Origin: Bacillota bacterium
GTDB lineage: Bacteria; Bacillota_E; JAJZYS01; JAJYTV01
Reading direction: 5' to 3'
DNA length: 64,000 bases
Assembly: GCA_021845645.1 (NCBI GenBank)
Contig: JAJZVM010000021.1
Location: 1-64,000 of the forward strand
Below, piece by piece: positions 23,902 through 33,622 of this stretch. How positions within the stretch are numbered: position 1 is the first letter of the stretch; every line of letters begins with the position of its first letter. The translations under genes were made by a program, and so were the position numbers. The notes beneath the pieces are model-generated. The model had not been told where the DNA came from. It was given only the letters and a program-made list of their open reading frames with translations, and did no database searches.

Positions 23902-26613
23902 CTATGCGTCGCGCATCATGCGGTAGAGCTCCTCCATGCGTGCGAAGAGACTCGCACTGCACTGCGTCAGCTCTTGCGCCGCCTGTCCCCACGCAGGCTC
24001 CTCGTCCCCGTCTTGAAGGTTCCAGACGCGCTCCATCGCGATGTGCAACTCGCGATGCAGCGCTTCGATCTCTTCGAACAGCCGCAGACCCGCGAACTGC
24101 TCGCGGCCGGGGCCAAGACACCAGGCCCCGAGCCGGCAGCGGTCGGCCGGGCGTGGCGCATGCCTGCGCGCCAAGACATCCTGGACAAGGCGAGACTCCT
24201 CGTCCTGCCAGCCGGCCAGCAGCAGAAGGTAATCCCAGCGGCGCCGATTGACCGCCGTGCGCGTCCAGGCAACCGGCGGTCGCCAACTGGCGCGCCATGC
24301 GTCCAGTTCCGCGGCCGGAAGCGGCGGAGAAATCGCATAGCCCTGGCCGATCCTGCAGCCGAGGTCCAGCAGCACCGAGCCCTGCCGCACATCCTCGACG
24401 CCCTCGGCCACAAGCACGCGGCCGAGCGGCAGCACGGCGGCGGCGAGTCCGTTGAGGACGGACAGGCTCGCGATGTCATCCAGGGCGGCGCGCGTGAAGC
24501 TCTGATCCATCTTCACCTCATCCACCGGCAGGCGCTGCAGGTGCGTGAGGGAGCTGAACCCCGTGCCGAAATCGTCCAGGGCCCAGCGCACGCCAAGACG
24601 CCGCACCGCGTTCATCTGGCGGACGGTTGCCGCAAGGTCGTCGAGGGCCGCGCTTTCCACGATCTCGAGCACCAGGCAGTGCGGGTCCACCTCGGGGTAC
24701 TTGCGCAGGGCGCTCTCGACCGTCGCGGCAAAGTCGTCATTGGCGAGCTGCACGGCTGCCACGTTCACGTTCACCTGCGGACGCTGGTCCGCGCGGCGCC
24801 AGTGGGCCATCTGCGCCAGTGCGGACTCGAGAACCCAGGTGCCGAGCTCGCGCATCAGCGGGTGCCCCTCGATCGCGGGCAGGAAGCTGCCGGGCGGCAT
24901 GAGACCCCGCTCGGGGTGGGCCCAGCGCACCAGGGCCTCGTACGCCACCACACGGCCGCTCTGCATCTCCACCTGCGGCTGGTAGTGCAGCACGAGCTCG
25001 CCCTCCGCGATCGCCCGTGCAATCTCCTCCCGCAAGGTCTGAACCTCCAGGATGCCCGCCGCGATGGCCTCGGAGAAGTGGACGACACCGTGCGCTCCCA
25101 CCAGCGCGCGGGCATTCGCCATGTGGGATCGCCGCAGCAGCTCTTCGGCGCTGTAGCGGACGGCGGGATCGCTGCCGGCCACGCCGATCGCTACCTCGGG
25201 CGACAGGCGCCCGTGCGGAGCGTCGATGGGCGCCTCGACCTGCCTGCGCAGGTTCTCCACGAATCGCTCGCACTCCGCAGGTCCCTCGAGTCCCGCGACG
25301 ACGATCGTGAACTCGGCAGGCCCAACCCGGGCGACAAGGCCGTCTGGACCCGCCGCGCCGCTGAGGCGCTCAGCGACCGTGCGCAGCAGCGCGTCGCCCA
25401 CTTCATAGCCGAAGACGTCGTTCGCCTGGGCAAAATCCTTCAGCGTGAGGTGCAGGACGGTGAGACACTTGTGGTCGCGTTCGGCGCGCGCGAGCATCGG
25501 TCCGATGTCCGCGCGCAGGGCCACCTGGTTGTTCAGCCCCGTCAGCGGGTCATGCCGCGCCAGACGGTCTGCCGCATCCAGCGCCCGACGCCTCTCCACC
25601 GCCAGCGCCGCGTTGTCCGCCAGGCGCGCCAGGAGAGAGCACATCTCGATGTCATGGAAGTAATCCTCGGCCTCGGCGTGCACGGTGAGCACGCCGAATG
25701 TCTCTGATGCGCGCCGCAGCGGCACGCTGAACGCACTGCGCCCAGCCTGTGCAGCCAGCACCCGCAGGAGGTAGGCAGCATCGCCTGCCAGACCGCTGCC
25801 CGCTGTCCAGACGTGGGGATTGCCGCTCGCGGCACATGGGCCGGCCGGTCCGAAGCGAGGGTCCGCGACGCTGCCCGCCGCAAGGCCGTGCAGGAGACCC
25901 ACCGCCGGCCCCGCCTTGGCCGCCACCTGCAGGTGGTCCCCCCTGACGGCCGCGATCCAGGCAAGCCGCAGACCCCGGCAGCCGCCGAGTGCCTTTGCGA
26001 CCTCCGCAAAGATCTCCGCCTCGGGGGACGACCGCGCAAGCTGGCCACTTACGGCCAGGAGTGCGCGGTGGATCTCCTCCCGTCGTGCGTCCCGCACCTG
26101 CGCCTCCTGCAGCTGACCGAGGAGTTCCTGGCGGTGCAGGGCGTGGCCGATCTCCTCCGCGATGGCGTGCAGGATCTGGGCCCGCACGCCGGTGGGTTCC
26201 ACAACCGGATGCTGCCAGCCCATGCTGAGCACGCCGGTGTACTGTTCCCCGACGGTGAGCGGCACGTGGTAGACCGACTGCACGCCCGCCGCGCGCAATG
26301 CCGGATGCGCGAGGGGACTCCGCTGGTACTCGGGGACGAAGACGGGTGCGCGCGCCCGCAGGGCCAGCATGGCCCCAGGGGACGTGCGGGTATCGAGCAC
26401 GGCTTCGCGCACATGGGCCGGGAAGCCCGAGAATTCGACGAACTGGATGTCCTCGCCGCCGCTCAGCACCGAGAGCGCGGCGTTGTCGGCCGCGGCGAGC
26501 TCTTGGCAGGCGGCCACCGCCACCCGCAGGAACGCGCCAGCCGTCTCGCCGCGCAGGTATCCGACCAGCGCGCCGAGGTCGTAGGTTCTGCGGTCGTCGA
26601 GGCTCTCTGCCAT
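23902..26613 (-). CDS. GAF-GAF-GGDEF-EAL-CZB c-di-GMP signalling protein
   Basis: The 903-residue soluble protein has two GAF-like sensor domains (about 20-165 and 185-345), then a GGDEF domain (about 350-510). The active loop of that domain reads VGPAEF instead of GGDEF, so synthesis of c-di-GMP is unlikely. The EAL domain (about 520-770) keeps YEALVRWAHPERG, LEIVES, DDFGTGFSSLTHL, KMDQSF and VAEGVED, so it should be an active phosphodiesterase. The C-terminal 110 residues contain RHAPRPADRCRLGAWCLGPG followed by LHRELH, the His/Cys pattern of the CZB zinc-binding domain. Zinc, or hypochlorite acting through zinc, is a plausible input. Confidence 0.85.
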   Translation of the reverse strand: MAESLDDRRTYDLGALVGYLRGETAGAFLRVAVAACQELAAADNAALSVLSGGEDIQFVEFSGFPAHVREAVLDTRTSPGAMLALRARAPVFVPEYQRSPLAHPALRAAGVQSVYHVPLTVGEQYTGVLSMGWQHPVVEPTGVRAQILHAIAEEIGHALHRQELLGQLQEAQVRDARREEIHRALLAVSGQLARSSPEAEIFAEVAKALGGCRGLRLAWIAAVRGDHLQVAAKAGPAVGLLHGLAAGSVADPRFGPAGPCAASGNPHVWTAGSGLAGDAAYLLRVLAAQAGRSAFSVPLRRASETFGVLTVHAEAEDYFHDIEMCSLLARLADNAALAVERRRALDAADRLARHDPLTGLNNQVALRADIGPMLARAERDHKCLTVLHLTLKDFAQANDVFGYEVGDALLRTVAERLSGAAGPDGLVARVGPAEFTIVVAGLEGPAECERFVENLRRQVEAPIDAPHGRLSPEVAIGVAGSDPAVRYSAEELLRRSHMANARALVGAHGVVHFSEAIAAGILEVQTLREEIARAIAEGELVLHYQPQVEMQSGRVVAYEALVRWAHPERGLMPPGSFLPAIEGHPLMRELGTWVLESALAQMAHWRRADQRPQVNVNVAAVQLANDDFAATVESALRKYPEVDPHCLVLEIVESAALDDLAATVRQMNAVRRLGVRWALDDFGTGFSSLTHLQRLPVDEVKMDQSFTRAALDDIASLSVLNGLAAAVLPLGRVLVAEGVEDVRQGSVLLDLGCRIGQGYAISPPLPAAELDAWRASWRPPVAWTRTAVNRRRWDYLLLLAGWQDEESRLVQDVLARRHAPRPADRCRLGAWCLGPGREQFAGLRLFEEIEALHRELHIAMERVWNLQDGDEEPAWGQAAQELTQCSASLFARMEELYRMMRDA

Positions 26614-26709
26614 GCACGTCCTCCACAGCGGGCCGTGTCGAACGAACGTCGCCCTACCACTATGCCCAGCATAGCGGTAGATCGGCGAGCAAGCCAGTGC
26701 CTCCCAGTC

Positions 26710-27333
26710 CTAGGAATGGTCGATGCCGCGCCAGAAGAGCGAGACCAGCGCGCGCGCCGTCCGCTCCCGGTCCGGGAAGAGGGGAAGGCCCGCCGGTGTG
26801 CAGTCCTGCCCGACACCCAGCGCGGCGACAAAGCCGTGCGCCAGCAGAAGCGGATCGTCGGCATGGATCTCGCCCGCTGCGACCGCTTGCAAGATCGTTT
26901 CCTCGAGGGGCTGCGTCACCGACGCCTCCGCCTCGCGCAAAGCCGTGATCTGGCCTTGCGTCAACTCTGCCTGGGCTTCGTGCATGAGAGCACCAAAGGC
27001 GACAAATGGCTGCGGCAGCCCGAGAACGACCCGCGCCAGTTCCTCCATCCGCTCGGTCAAGGGCTTGGGTTGCGCCAGGATCGCATGCGTGGCGGTTTGC
27101 GCCGCCGCGAAGGTGCGCTGCATGGCCGCGACCACGAGCGATGCCTTGTCGTGGAAGTGATAGTAAACCGCCGCCTTGGTCAGCCCGGCCGCGTCGGCCA
27201 CCATCTCCATGGTGACGCCGCGATAGCCGTATTCCATGAAGAGCTGGGCTGCGGCGCGCAGTATCCCGACGTCGGTCGGCTCGGCCAGATCGATGCGCCG
27301 AGGCCTTCCGGGCGGTCTACGGCCGGTGGGCAA
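26710..27333 (-). CDS. TetR-family transcriptional repressor
   Basis: The 207-residue product has the N-terminal HTH of TetR: ILRAAAQLFMEYGYRGVTM, then VADAAGLTKAAVYYHFHDKAS. The C-terminal domain is variable and gives no ligand clue. TTG 27333 has AAGGAGG at 7 bases; GTG 27339 would be too close. It lies about 360 bases downstream of an enoyl-CoA hydratase gene on the same strand, so a fatty-acid or acyl-CoA regulon is a fair guess. Confidence 0.85.
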   Translation of the reverse strand: MPTGRRPPGRPRRIDLAEPTDVGILRAAAQLFMEYGYRGVTMEMVADAAGLTKAAVYYHFHDKASLVVAAMQRTFAAAQTATHAILAQPKPLTERMEELARVVLGLPQPFVAFGALMHEAQAELTQGQITALREAEASVTQPLEETILQAVAAGEIHADDPLLLAHGFVAALGVGQDCTPAGLPLFPDRERTARALVSLFWRGIDHS

Positions 27334-27690
27334 GGACACGCCTCCTTCGGAACGCGGGCAGGTTCAGCCCGCGGGAGATCGGGAACCGCCCGGGATCCAG
27401 GCAGCCGCGATGGCCCTGCGGCACGCCATCCCCGCGACAAGCCCTGCGGAACGAACCCGTGCCATGTGCTTTCCTGCCGGGCGAGCCCGCCGCTCGCGCC
27501 GGCCTTGAGCGCCGTGGATGCGCGCGAATCCTGTCGCAGGATCACAATGAGGTTCCACGATGCTGACAAGACTTCCTCCCGCTGTATGTCTCTTGTCGGC
27601 ATCTGGCTGCGCCGGCGGCAAAGGAAGACGTCCGCCGTCGCATGCGGTGGGTCGTCGTCGGTATTCGGCGCCTCACGGCGGCACGGCCGC
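27334..27690. other. intergenic region, no gene recognised
   Basis: Short overlapping frames on both strands have no ribosome binding sites or family resemblance. It presumably holds the promoter and operator of the tetR gene. Confidence 0.4.
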
Positions 27691-28455
27691 CTACTTCGGT
27701 TCCGCAAAGACGGCCGGGCGCTTCTCGGCGAAGGCCCTCGCCCCTTCGACGGCGTCGCCCGACGCGACGGCCGAGCGCCAGGCCTTGAGCTCCGCCCGGT
27801 ACGACGTCGCAAATCCGGCCGGCGCCGTCTGCAGGAGGCGCCGCAACGACCGCACGGCGGCGGGCGACGCCTTCGCGATCTCTTCGGCGATCGCCAGCGC
27901 GCGTGCGTCCGGGTCGTCGTCGACGAACGTGACAAGTCCCAGCCGCTCCGCCGTCATGGCGTCCAGCGCCGCCCCGGTGTAGAGCAGGTAGGCTGCCATC
28001 CCATGCGGCAGGCGACGTCGCAAGAACTGCGGTCCGCCCATGCCGGGCACAAGGCCGCGCAACGCCTCGGGCTGGCCGAAGCGGGCCCCGGGGGCCGCGA
28101 CGACGATGTCGCAGCCGAAGGCCAGTTCCGCCCCGCCACCCAGCGCCCAGCCCCTCACCGCCGCGATCGTCGGCTGCGCCACGTCCTGGAGCGCCTCGGC
28201 CAGCCGCTCGAAGACGGCATGATGCTCCGGCCACTCTTCGGGGGCAAGGCCGGCGCGTTCCTTGAGGTCCGCGCCGACGCAGAAGTTCTCGCCGCCCTGG
28301 AGCACGACGGCCCGCACCTGCGGCAGGGCCTGCACCTGCCCAAGAGCCTCAAGGATGTCGCGGGCCATCGCAGAGGAGATGCGGTTGCCTACATCCTCGC
28401 CACGCAGCGTCACCACGCCCGCCATCCCGCGGCGCCCGACCTCGACGAGCCCCAT
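27691..28455 (-). CDS. enoyl-CoA hydratase/isomerase family protein
   Basis: The 254-residue crotonase-fold enzyme has QGGENFCVGADLKER (first oxyanion-hole region) and AAVRGWALGGGAELAFGCDI (second oxyanion hole, with the expected GGG). The residue where a hydratase's second catalytic Glu is expected lies in PEALRGLVPGMGGPQFLRR, so a hydratase reaction on a 2-enoyl-CoA is likely. ATG 28455 follows GGAGGG. No other beta-oxidation genes are adjacent. Confidence 0.88.
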   Translation of the reverse strand: MGLVEVGRRGMAGVVTLRGEDVGNRISSAMARDILEALGQVQALPQVRAVVLQGGENFCVGADLKERAGLAPEEWPEHHAVFERLAEALQDVAQPTIAAVRGWALGGGAELAFGCDIVVAAPGARFGQPEALRGLVPGMGGPQFLRRRLPHGMAAYLLYTGAALDAMTAERLGLVTFVDDDPDARALAIAEEIAKASPAAVRSLRRLLQTAPAGFATSYRAELKAWRSAVASGDAVEGARAFAEKRPAVFAEPK

Positions 28456-28489
28456 CCGGATCCCTCCCGCACGTGTCCGAAATTCACCC

Positions 28490-28682
28490 GAGCCCGGCTC
28501 GCATCTGCCGCTCGGAATCCCCCAGGTTGTGCAGCGACGCTCTCTGCGCGAACCTTCGCGCCTTGAGCCCGCAGTCCGGATCGACCCAGAGCTGCCCTGT
28601 GGCAAGCCAGCGCCCAACGCAGTTCGCCCACCATCTCCTCATAGCTCGGCACGCGCGGCGAGTGGATGTCGCAGGCCCCGGA
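28490..28682 (-). pseudogene. duplicated 3' end of metE (remnant)
   Basis: The minus strand here repeats the C-terminus of the intact metE at 31288-33576. SPRVPSYEEMVGELRWALA is in one frame. After a small deletion, GQLWVDPDCGLKARRF follows in another; the intact gene has SPRVPSSEEMAGELRAALA and GQLWVNPDCGLKTRRY. Nucleotide identity over about 150 bases is high. It has no start and is a relic of a second methionine synthase gene or of a partial duplication. Confidence 0.85.
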
Positions 28683-28731
28683 CCGAAGCCCAGATCATGC
28701 CTTGGAAGCCCGCCGAGCACCGCCCAATGTC

Positions 28732-30117
28732 TCACGTCTGCGCCAGCACCTGCAATCCCGCCTGCAGGCGCGACGCCGCCTCGGTCACATAGTTGATGCG
28801 TCCGTACCCGTCAGGCATGCCGTAGATCCGGCCAGGAGCGTAGACGACCCCCGCCGCGACCGCGCGCTCGAGTCGCGCCCGGTCGGTTTCTTGCCTCTCC
28901 CACTGGAACCAGGCGAAGAGACCGCCTGCGGGCAGGGACATGGTGAAGCTCCCTGGCGCGATGGAAGCCAGCGCGGCGGCGAGAGCGTCGCGGCGGCTCC
29001 TGAGGGACGTCCGCACGAACGTCCGGTGCTGCGGCCAAGCCGGGGAGGTCAGGAAGCTTGCGGCCCATGCCTGCGTCAGCCCTGCGTCGCCCAGATCGAC
29101 CTGGCTGCGGACGTCCGATAGCCGCTCCAGCACGGGTCGCGGCGCCAGGATCCAGCCGATGCGCAGACCCGGAGCGAGAATCTTGGATAGCGTGCTGACG
29201 TGGATCACCCGCTGCGTCTGGTCCAGGATCTTGAGCGGTGGAGGAGGGTCCTTATCCACGCCCAGATTGCCGTACGCGTCGTCTTCGAGCACGGGGACAT
29301 TCCAGCGGTGGCAGACCGACAGCACCTCCCGGCGGCGCAGGAGGCCCATCGTCGTCGACGTGGGGTTGTGGAAGGTGGGGTTCAGCCACACCATGGCCGG
29401 GCGGTGCCGCTCCATGACAGCGTCCAGCGCATCCGGCAGAACACCCTCGCCATCCATGGCCACAGGCAGCATGCGAATGCCTGCCGACTGCAGGAGCTCA
29501 AGGGAGTAGTAGAACGACGGGTGCTCGAGTGCCACCGCGTCCCCTGGTCGCAGAAGGGCCCGTGCGACGAGATAGAGGGCCTGCTGCGCACCGTGGGTCA
29601 AGAAGACGTCGTCGGGCTCCACCGCCATCCCGTACTCCTGCCGATACTGCACGGCGATGGCAGCGCGCAGGGCAGGCAATCCGAACGGATCGGCATATCC
29701 AAGCGCTGCAGGGATCGCGTCTTCCAGGCCGGAAAGCGACAAGCGCGGCCAAAGTTCCGGCCCAAGGTCGGAGCGCGTCAGATCGATGATCCCGGGGCGC
29801 AGGCGCACCTCGCGCATGCGCCTGCGCAGAGGCTCCGTCGGACGGAATCCGCCCTCTGCGAGATAGCGGGGCCAGTCCGGCGTCAGACCCCAGAGATCCC
29901 CGTGCACATAGGTGCCGCTTCCCTGGCGGCGATCTACGAGGCCCATCGCCCGCAGCTCGTCATACGCCAAGGCGACTGTGCTCCGATGCACGCCCACCTT
30001 TGCCGCCAAGGTGCGTTCCGGTGGCAGGCGGCTGCCGGGCGGCCAGATGCCTGCATGAATCTCAGCCGCGAGCTGGCGAACCAATGGGGCCATGCCCCTG
30101 CCCTCGATCGTCGACAT
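28732..30117 (-). CDS. MocR-type (GntR-HTH plus aminotransferase) regulator
   Basis: The 461-residue protein has an N-terminal winged HTH (LPPERTLAAKVGVHRSTVA, then DELRAMGLVDRRQGSGTYV) fused to a fold-type I aminotransferase domain. LSKILAPGLRIGW contains the expected PLP lysine, and VLEDDAYGNLG the PLP-ring Asp/Tyr. MocR proteins sense an amine or amino acid through PLP and usually control a divergent neighbour. Here that neighbour is the EamA exporter at 30350. ATG 30117 follows GGGAAGGGGC; the longer frame is rejected. Confidence 0.9.
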   Translation of the reverse strand: MSTIEGRGMAPLVRQLAAEIHAGIWPPGSRLPPERTLAAKVGVHRSTVALAYDELRAMGLVDRRQGSGTYVHGDLWGLTPDWPRYLAEGGFRPTEPLRRRMREVRLRPGIIDLTRSDLGPELWPRLSLSGLEDAIPAALGYADPFGLPALRAAIAVQYRQEYGMAVEPDDVFLTHGAQQALYLVARALLRPGDAVALEHPSFYYSLELLQSAGIRMLPVAMDGEGVLPDALDAVMERHRPAMVWLNPTFHNPTSTTMGLLRRREVLSVCHRWNVPVLEDDAYGNLGVDKDPPPPLKILDQTQRVIHVSTLSKILAPGLRIGWILAPRPVLERLSDVRSQVDLGDAGLTQAWAASFLTSPAWPQHRTFVRTSLRSRRDALAAALASIAPGSFTMSLPAGGLFAWFQWERQETDRARLERAVAAGVVYAPGRIYGMPDGYGRINYVTEAASRLQAGLQVLAQT

Positions 30118-30151
30118 CCGATGCCCCTTCCCGCACAAATTGGCGGCAATA

Positions 30152-30198
30152 TGACCAGTCAATTGGCTGTTGTGGTTACGTCCATTTGTGCCTATCAT
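30152..30198 (+). promoter_or_regulatory. promoter and operator between mocR and eamA genes
   Basis: TTGTGG (30170-30175) and TATCAT (30193-30198) are separated by 17 bases and read towards the exporter. Just upstream TGACcaGTCA (30152-30161) is a small palindrome that could bind the MocR protein. The leader to GTG 30350 is about 145 bases. Confidence 0.5.
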
Positions 30199-30349
30199 AG
30201 CGCACAGCGGTGAAAGCCGGCCAGAGCGGCGCAATTCAGTAGACGAAGGCATCCGGTCTGTCCACGCGTGCGAGGACGGTGTACATCGGCTGCAAAGGGC
30301 TCGACCAACGGCGCGCGGGGGCGAGAGACGGAAGAGGAGATGTCAGCCT

Positions 30350-31291
30350 GTGCCGAGAGTCGTCCGTTCAGGCCGAAACGGGACCTGGGGCGCCTACCTC
30401 CTTGCGGTGGCATCATCCCTCGGCTACGCCACGCTTGGCATCTTCGCCCTCTTCGGCTATAGGCACCATCTCTCGACCGTCACCATGCTCACGTGGCGCT
30501 TCGCGGGCGCCGCGCTCGTCCTGTTTCTCTGGGCGGCCATGACGCGGCAGCGCTGGCCGAACTGGACGGACCTTCTCGTGCTCTCCTGTATGGGCGCGGT
30601 CGGTTACACGGTCATGTCCTGGCTCTTCGTCGAGGGCAACCGGCTTGCGCCTGTCGGACTTGTCTCTGCCGCCCTTTACACCTACCCCGCCCTCGTGACC
30701 ATCGTCCTCGCCGCGCTCGGATGGGAGCCCCTGACCCGGCGCAAGCTCACTGCCCTCGTCGGCACCGGCGCGGGAGCAGCCCTCGTCGTGCTCTTCGGGC
30801 GAGGCGATCTCGCAGGCGGCGGTGTCCATCTGCTGCTCGGCATCACCGCCGGTTTCGCCACAGCGGTCGTCTACGTCGCCTACATCGTCGTGGGCACACC
30901 GGTCCTGCGGCGGGTCTCGGCACCGGCGGCGAGCGCCATCGTCACGGGCACCGCGGCAGTGGCGCTCCTCCTGACCGGACTCGGCACGGGTGGCCTCCAG
31001 CCGCTGGCGTATGCGGACAGCTGGATCATCCTCGGGCTCGTCGGCCCGGCGACCGTGCTTGCGGTGGTGGGATTCTTCGTGGCGATGCAGGGCATCGGCT
31101 CAGGTCAGGCTGCCATCGTGAGCAATGTCGAGCCGGTGGGGGCCGTGATCCTCGGCTGGCTCATCTTTGGGCAGGCCCTGAGCCCCGGCCAGATCCTTGG
31201 CGTAGGGCTCGTGATCAGCAGTGCCGTTCTGCTGCGCTGGGAGACGCCCGCCGCCTCCCAGCGCCGGGCGTCCCGCAGCCAGGCGCTCTAG
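30350..31291 (+). CDS. EamA/DMT-family transporter
   Basis: The 313-residue product has about ten hydrophobic helices arranged as two EamA repeats. The first contains MLTWRFAGAALVLFLWA and VSAALYTYPALVTIVLAAL, the second IVSNVEPVGAVILGWLIFG. DMT transporters of this type export amino acids or other metabolites. GTG 30350 has GAGGAG 10 bases upstream. Its 3' end overlaps the convergent metE gene by 4 bases. Control by the divergent MocR gene is likely. Confidence 0.88.
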   Translation: MPRVVRSGRNGTWGAYLLAVASSLGYATLGIFALFGYRHHLSTVTMLTWRFAGAALVLFLWAAMTRQRWPNWTDLLVLSCMGAVGYTVMSWLFVEGNRLAPVGLVSAALYTYPALVTIVLAALGWEPLTRRKLTALVGTGAGAALVVLFGRGDLAGGGVHLLLGITAGFATAVVYVAYIVVGTPVLRRVSAPAASAIVTGTAAVALLLTGLGTGGLQPLAYADSWIILGLVGPATVLAVVGFFVAMQGIGSGQAAIVSNVEPVGAVILGWLIFGQALSPGQILGVGLVISSAVLLRWETPAASQRRASRSQAL

Positions 31292-33576
31292 GCCTGTTCG
31301 AGGCGAAGGGATCTCGCCGCCTCCACCATGTTGCGCAGGGCCGGCACGACCTCCTCGTACCGTCTCGTCTTCAGCCCGCAGTCCGGATTGACCCAGAGCT
31401 GGCCCTCCGCAAGGCAAGCCAGGGCCGCCCGCAGTTCGCCCGCCATCTCCTCAGAGCTCGGCACGCGCGGCGAGTGGATGTCGTAGACGCCCGGGCCGAT
31501 CTCGTTCGGGTAGTGGAAGTCCTGGAACGCCTGCAGGAGCGCCATGCCGGAGCGCGATGCCTCGATCGAGATCACGTCTGCGTCGAGTTGCGCGATCGCG
31601 TCCACGATGTCGTTGAACTCGGAGTAGCACATGTGGCTGTGGATCTGGGTGCCGTCCGAGACGCCCGCCGTCGCGAGGCGGAAGCACTGGACGGCCCATT
31701 CGAGATACTCCGCGCGGTCAGCCTGCCGCATGGGCAGGCCCTCGCGGAACGCCGGCTCGTCGATCTGGATCGCAGGGAGTCCTGCAGCCTCCAGATCCAG
31801 CACCTCGTCGCGTAAGGCCAGCGCGATCTGCCGGCAGGTGTCCCGCCGCGGCTGGTCGTCGCGCACGAACGACCACTGCAGGATGGTGACGGGTCCGGTG
31901 AGCATGCCCTTCACGGGACGGTCGGTCAGGGACTGTGCGTAGCTGAGCCACCGCACCGTCATCGGCCTCGCCCGCACGACGTCGCCATAGATGATCGGCG
32001 GCTTGACGCAGCGGGTGCCGTAGCTCTGCACCCAGCCCTGCTGCGTTGCGGCAAAGCCCTCGAGCTGCTCGCCGAAGTACTCCACCATGTCATTGCGCTC
32101 CGCCTCCCCGTGCACCAGCACGTCGAGGCCGATCTCTTCCTGCAGTCGGATCACCCGGGCGATCTCGCTGCGGATCCCCTCTTCGTATCCTTCATGGCTC
32201 ACCTCGCCGCGCCGGCGCGCGGCGCGCAGCTGGCGCAGCTCGGCGGTCTGCGGGAATGAGCCGATCGTGGTCGTCGGCAGCAGAGGCAGCCGCAGCCTCT
32301 CGGCCTGCACGGCCCGCCGCTCCCTGTGCGGGCTCGAGCGGGTGAAGTCCCGGGGTGCGAGCGCCTGCAGCCGGCGCTGCACGTCCGGCCGCGTCCGCCG
32401 CGCGGACGCCTGGCGCGACCCCAGCGCCGCGCTGTTCGGGGCGAAGAGCTCCGCCGCCCGCTGCTCGTCCTCGAGCGCCTCCCGCAGCACACGCACCTCG
32501 CCGAGCTTCTCGCCGGCGAAGGCGAGCCAGCTGCGCAGCTCGGCGTCGAGTGCCCTCTCGCGAGCCAGGCTGATCGGCACGTGCAGCAGCGAGCAGGAGG
32601 GCGCAACGAGGATGCGCTCCTGTCCCACTGCCTGCGATGCGACCTTGAGCGGCTCGAGCGCCCGCACGAGATCGGTGCGCCAGACGTTGCGGCCGTCCAC
32701 GACGCCCAGGGAGAGCGACAGGCTCTGCGGCACCCCGAGCGCCAGAAGTGCCGGCAGGTCCTGCGGCGCGCGCACGAGGTCGAGGTGCAGCGCCGCGATC
32801 GGCAGGTCGCGCACCATGCCCAGCTGCTCGCCCAGGCTGCCGAAGTAGCTCGCCAGCAGGATGCCGGCCCCGCCCACCGCCTCCCGGAGCGCTGCGTAGG
32901 TCCGCGGGAAGAGCTGCGCCACCTCCGGTGGCAGGTCTCCCGCCAGGATCGGCTCGTCGATCTGGACGAGGGTGGCCCCTTCTGCGGCCAGAGCCTCGAG
33001 CAAGGCCTGGTAGGCGGGAAGCAGATGCGGCAGGAGCTCGATCGGGTCGAACGCGCCATCCTCGGCGCGGCTGAGCCGCAGCAGGCTGAGCGGTCCCAGC
33101 ACCACGGGCCGCGCGGGGATGCCGAGCTCCCTGGCCTCGCGGTATTCCGCAAGCACCTTCGGCCAGGCAAGGGAGAACCGCATGGCGCGGCTCAGTTCAG
33201 GCACGATGTAGTGGTAGTTCGTGTCGAACCATTTCGTCATCTCGAGCGGTGCGATGCCCGCCTGGCCCGCCACGCCGCGGGCCATGGCGAAGTAGCTCTG
33301 GAAGCCCCCGGGCGGGCCGTACGAAAGATAGCGCCCTGGCACCGCCCCGAACATGGTGGCGGTGTCGAGCACGTGGTCGTAGAAGGAGAAGTCCCCCACG
33401 GGCACCGTCGCGATGCCGGCGGCCACCTGCAGGCGCCAGTGCTCGGCGCGTAGCTGTCTGCCGACGGCGACGAGATCCTCTGCGCTCGACGCCCCCTGCC
33501 AGTACGATTCCGTCTGCCGCTTGAGTTCGCGATCCTTGCCGATGCGCGGAAAGCCGAGGTTCAATGCGATTGCCAC
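31288..33576 (-). CDS. metE: cobalamin-independent methionine synthase
   Basis: The 762-residue enzyme transfers the methyl group of 5-methyltetrahydrofolate-glutamate to homocysteine. NLGFPRIGKDRELKRQTESYW is the conserved N-terminus. The zinc ligands lie in IHSHMCYSEFND (His and Cys), a following Glu, and NPDCGLKTR near the end. LPTTTIGSFPQT opens the C-terminal barrel. GTG 33576 puts the conserved MAIALNLGFPRIG at the N-terminus, although the upstream purines are weak. It lies 46 bases after the BHMT-MTHFR gene and shares its SAM riboswitch. Confidence 0.93.
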   Translation of the reverse strand: MAIALNLGFPRIGKDRELKRQTESYWQGASSAEDLVAVGRQLRAEHWRLQVAAGIATVPVGDFSFYDHVLDTATMFGAVPGRYLSYGPPGGFQSYFAMARGVAGQAGIAPLEMTKWFDTNYHYIVPELSRAMRFSLAWPKVLAEYREARELGIPARPVVLGPLSLLRLSRAEDGAFDPIELLPHLLPAYQALLEALAAEGATLVQIDEPILAGDLPPEVAQLFPRTYAALREAVGGAGILLASYFGSLGEQLGMVRDLPIAALHLDLVRAPQDLPALLALGVPQSLSLSLGVVDGRNVWRTDLVRALEPLKVASQAVGQERILVAPSCSLLHVPISLARERALDAELRSWLAFAGEKLGEVRVLREALEDEQRAAELFAPNSAALGSRQASARRTRPDVQRRLQALAPRDFTRSSPHRERRAVQAERLRLPLLPTTTIGSFPQTAELRQLRAARRRGEVSHEGYEEGIRSEIARVIRLQEEIGLDVLVHGEAERNDMVEYFGEQLEGFAATQQGWVQSYGTRCVKPPIIYGDVVRARPMTVRWLSYAQSLTDRPVKGMLTGPVTILQWSFVRDDQPRRDTCRQIALALRDEVLDLEAAGLPAIQIDEPAFREGLPMRQADRAEYLEWAVQCFRLATAGVSDGTQIHSHMCYSEFNDIVDAIAQLDADVISIEASRSGMALLQAFQDFHYPNEIGPGVYDIHSPRVPSSEEMAGELRAALACLAEGQLWVNPDCGLKTRRYEEVVPALRNMVEAARSLRLEQA

Positions 33577-33622
33577 TCTGCCTGACACAACCTTTCCAGG
33601 AATCCGTTCGATGCGTACCAGT

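Noticed and set aside
23395..25707. Long plus-strand ORF (770 codons) opposite the EAL protein
   Set aside because: It is a high-GC antisense shadow of the GAF-GAF-GGDEF-EAL gene; the composition is His/Arg-rich and there is no ribosome binding site.
25813..28566. Plus-strand ORF of 917 codons
   Set aside because: It crosses four minus-strand genes with clear motifs and has Arg/Gly/His-rich, non-protein-like composition.
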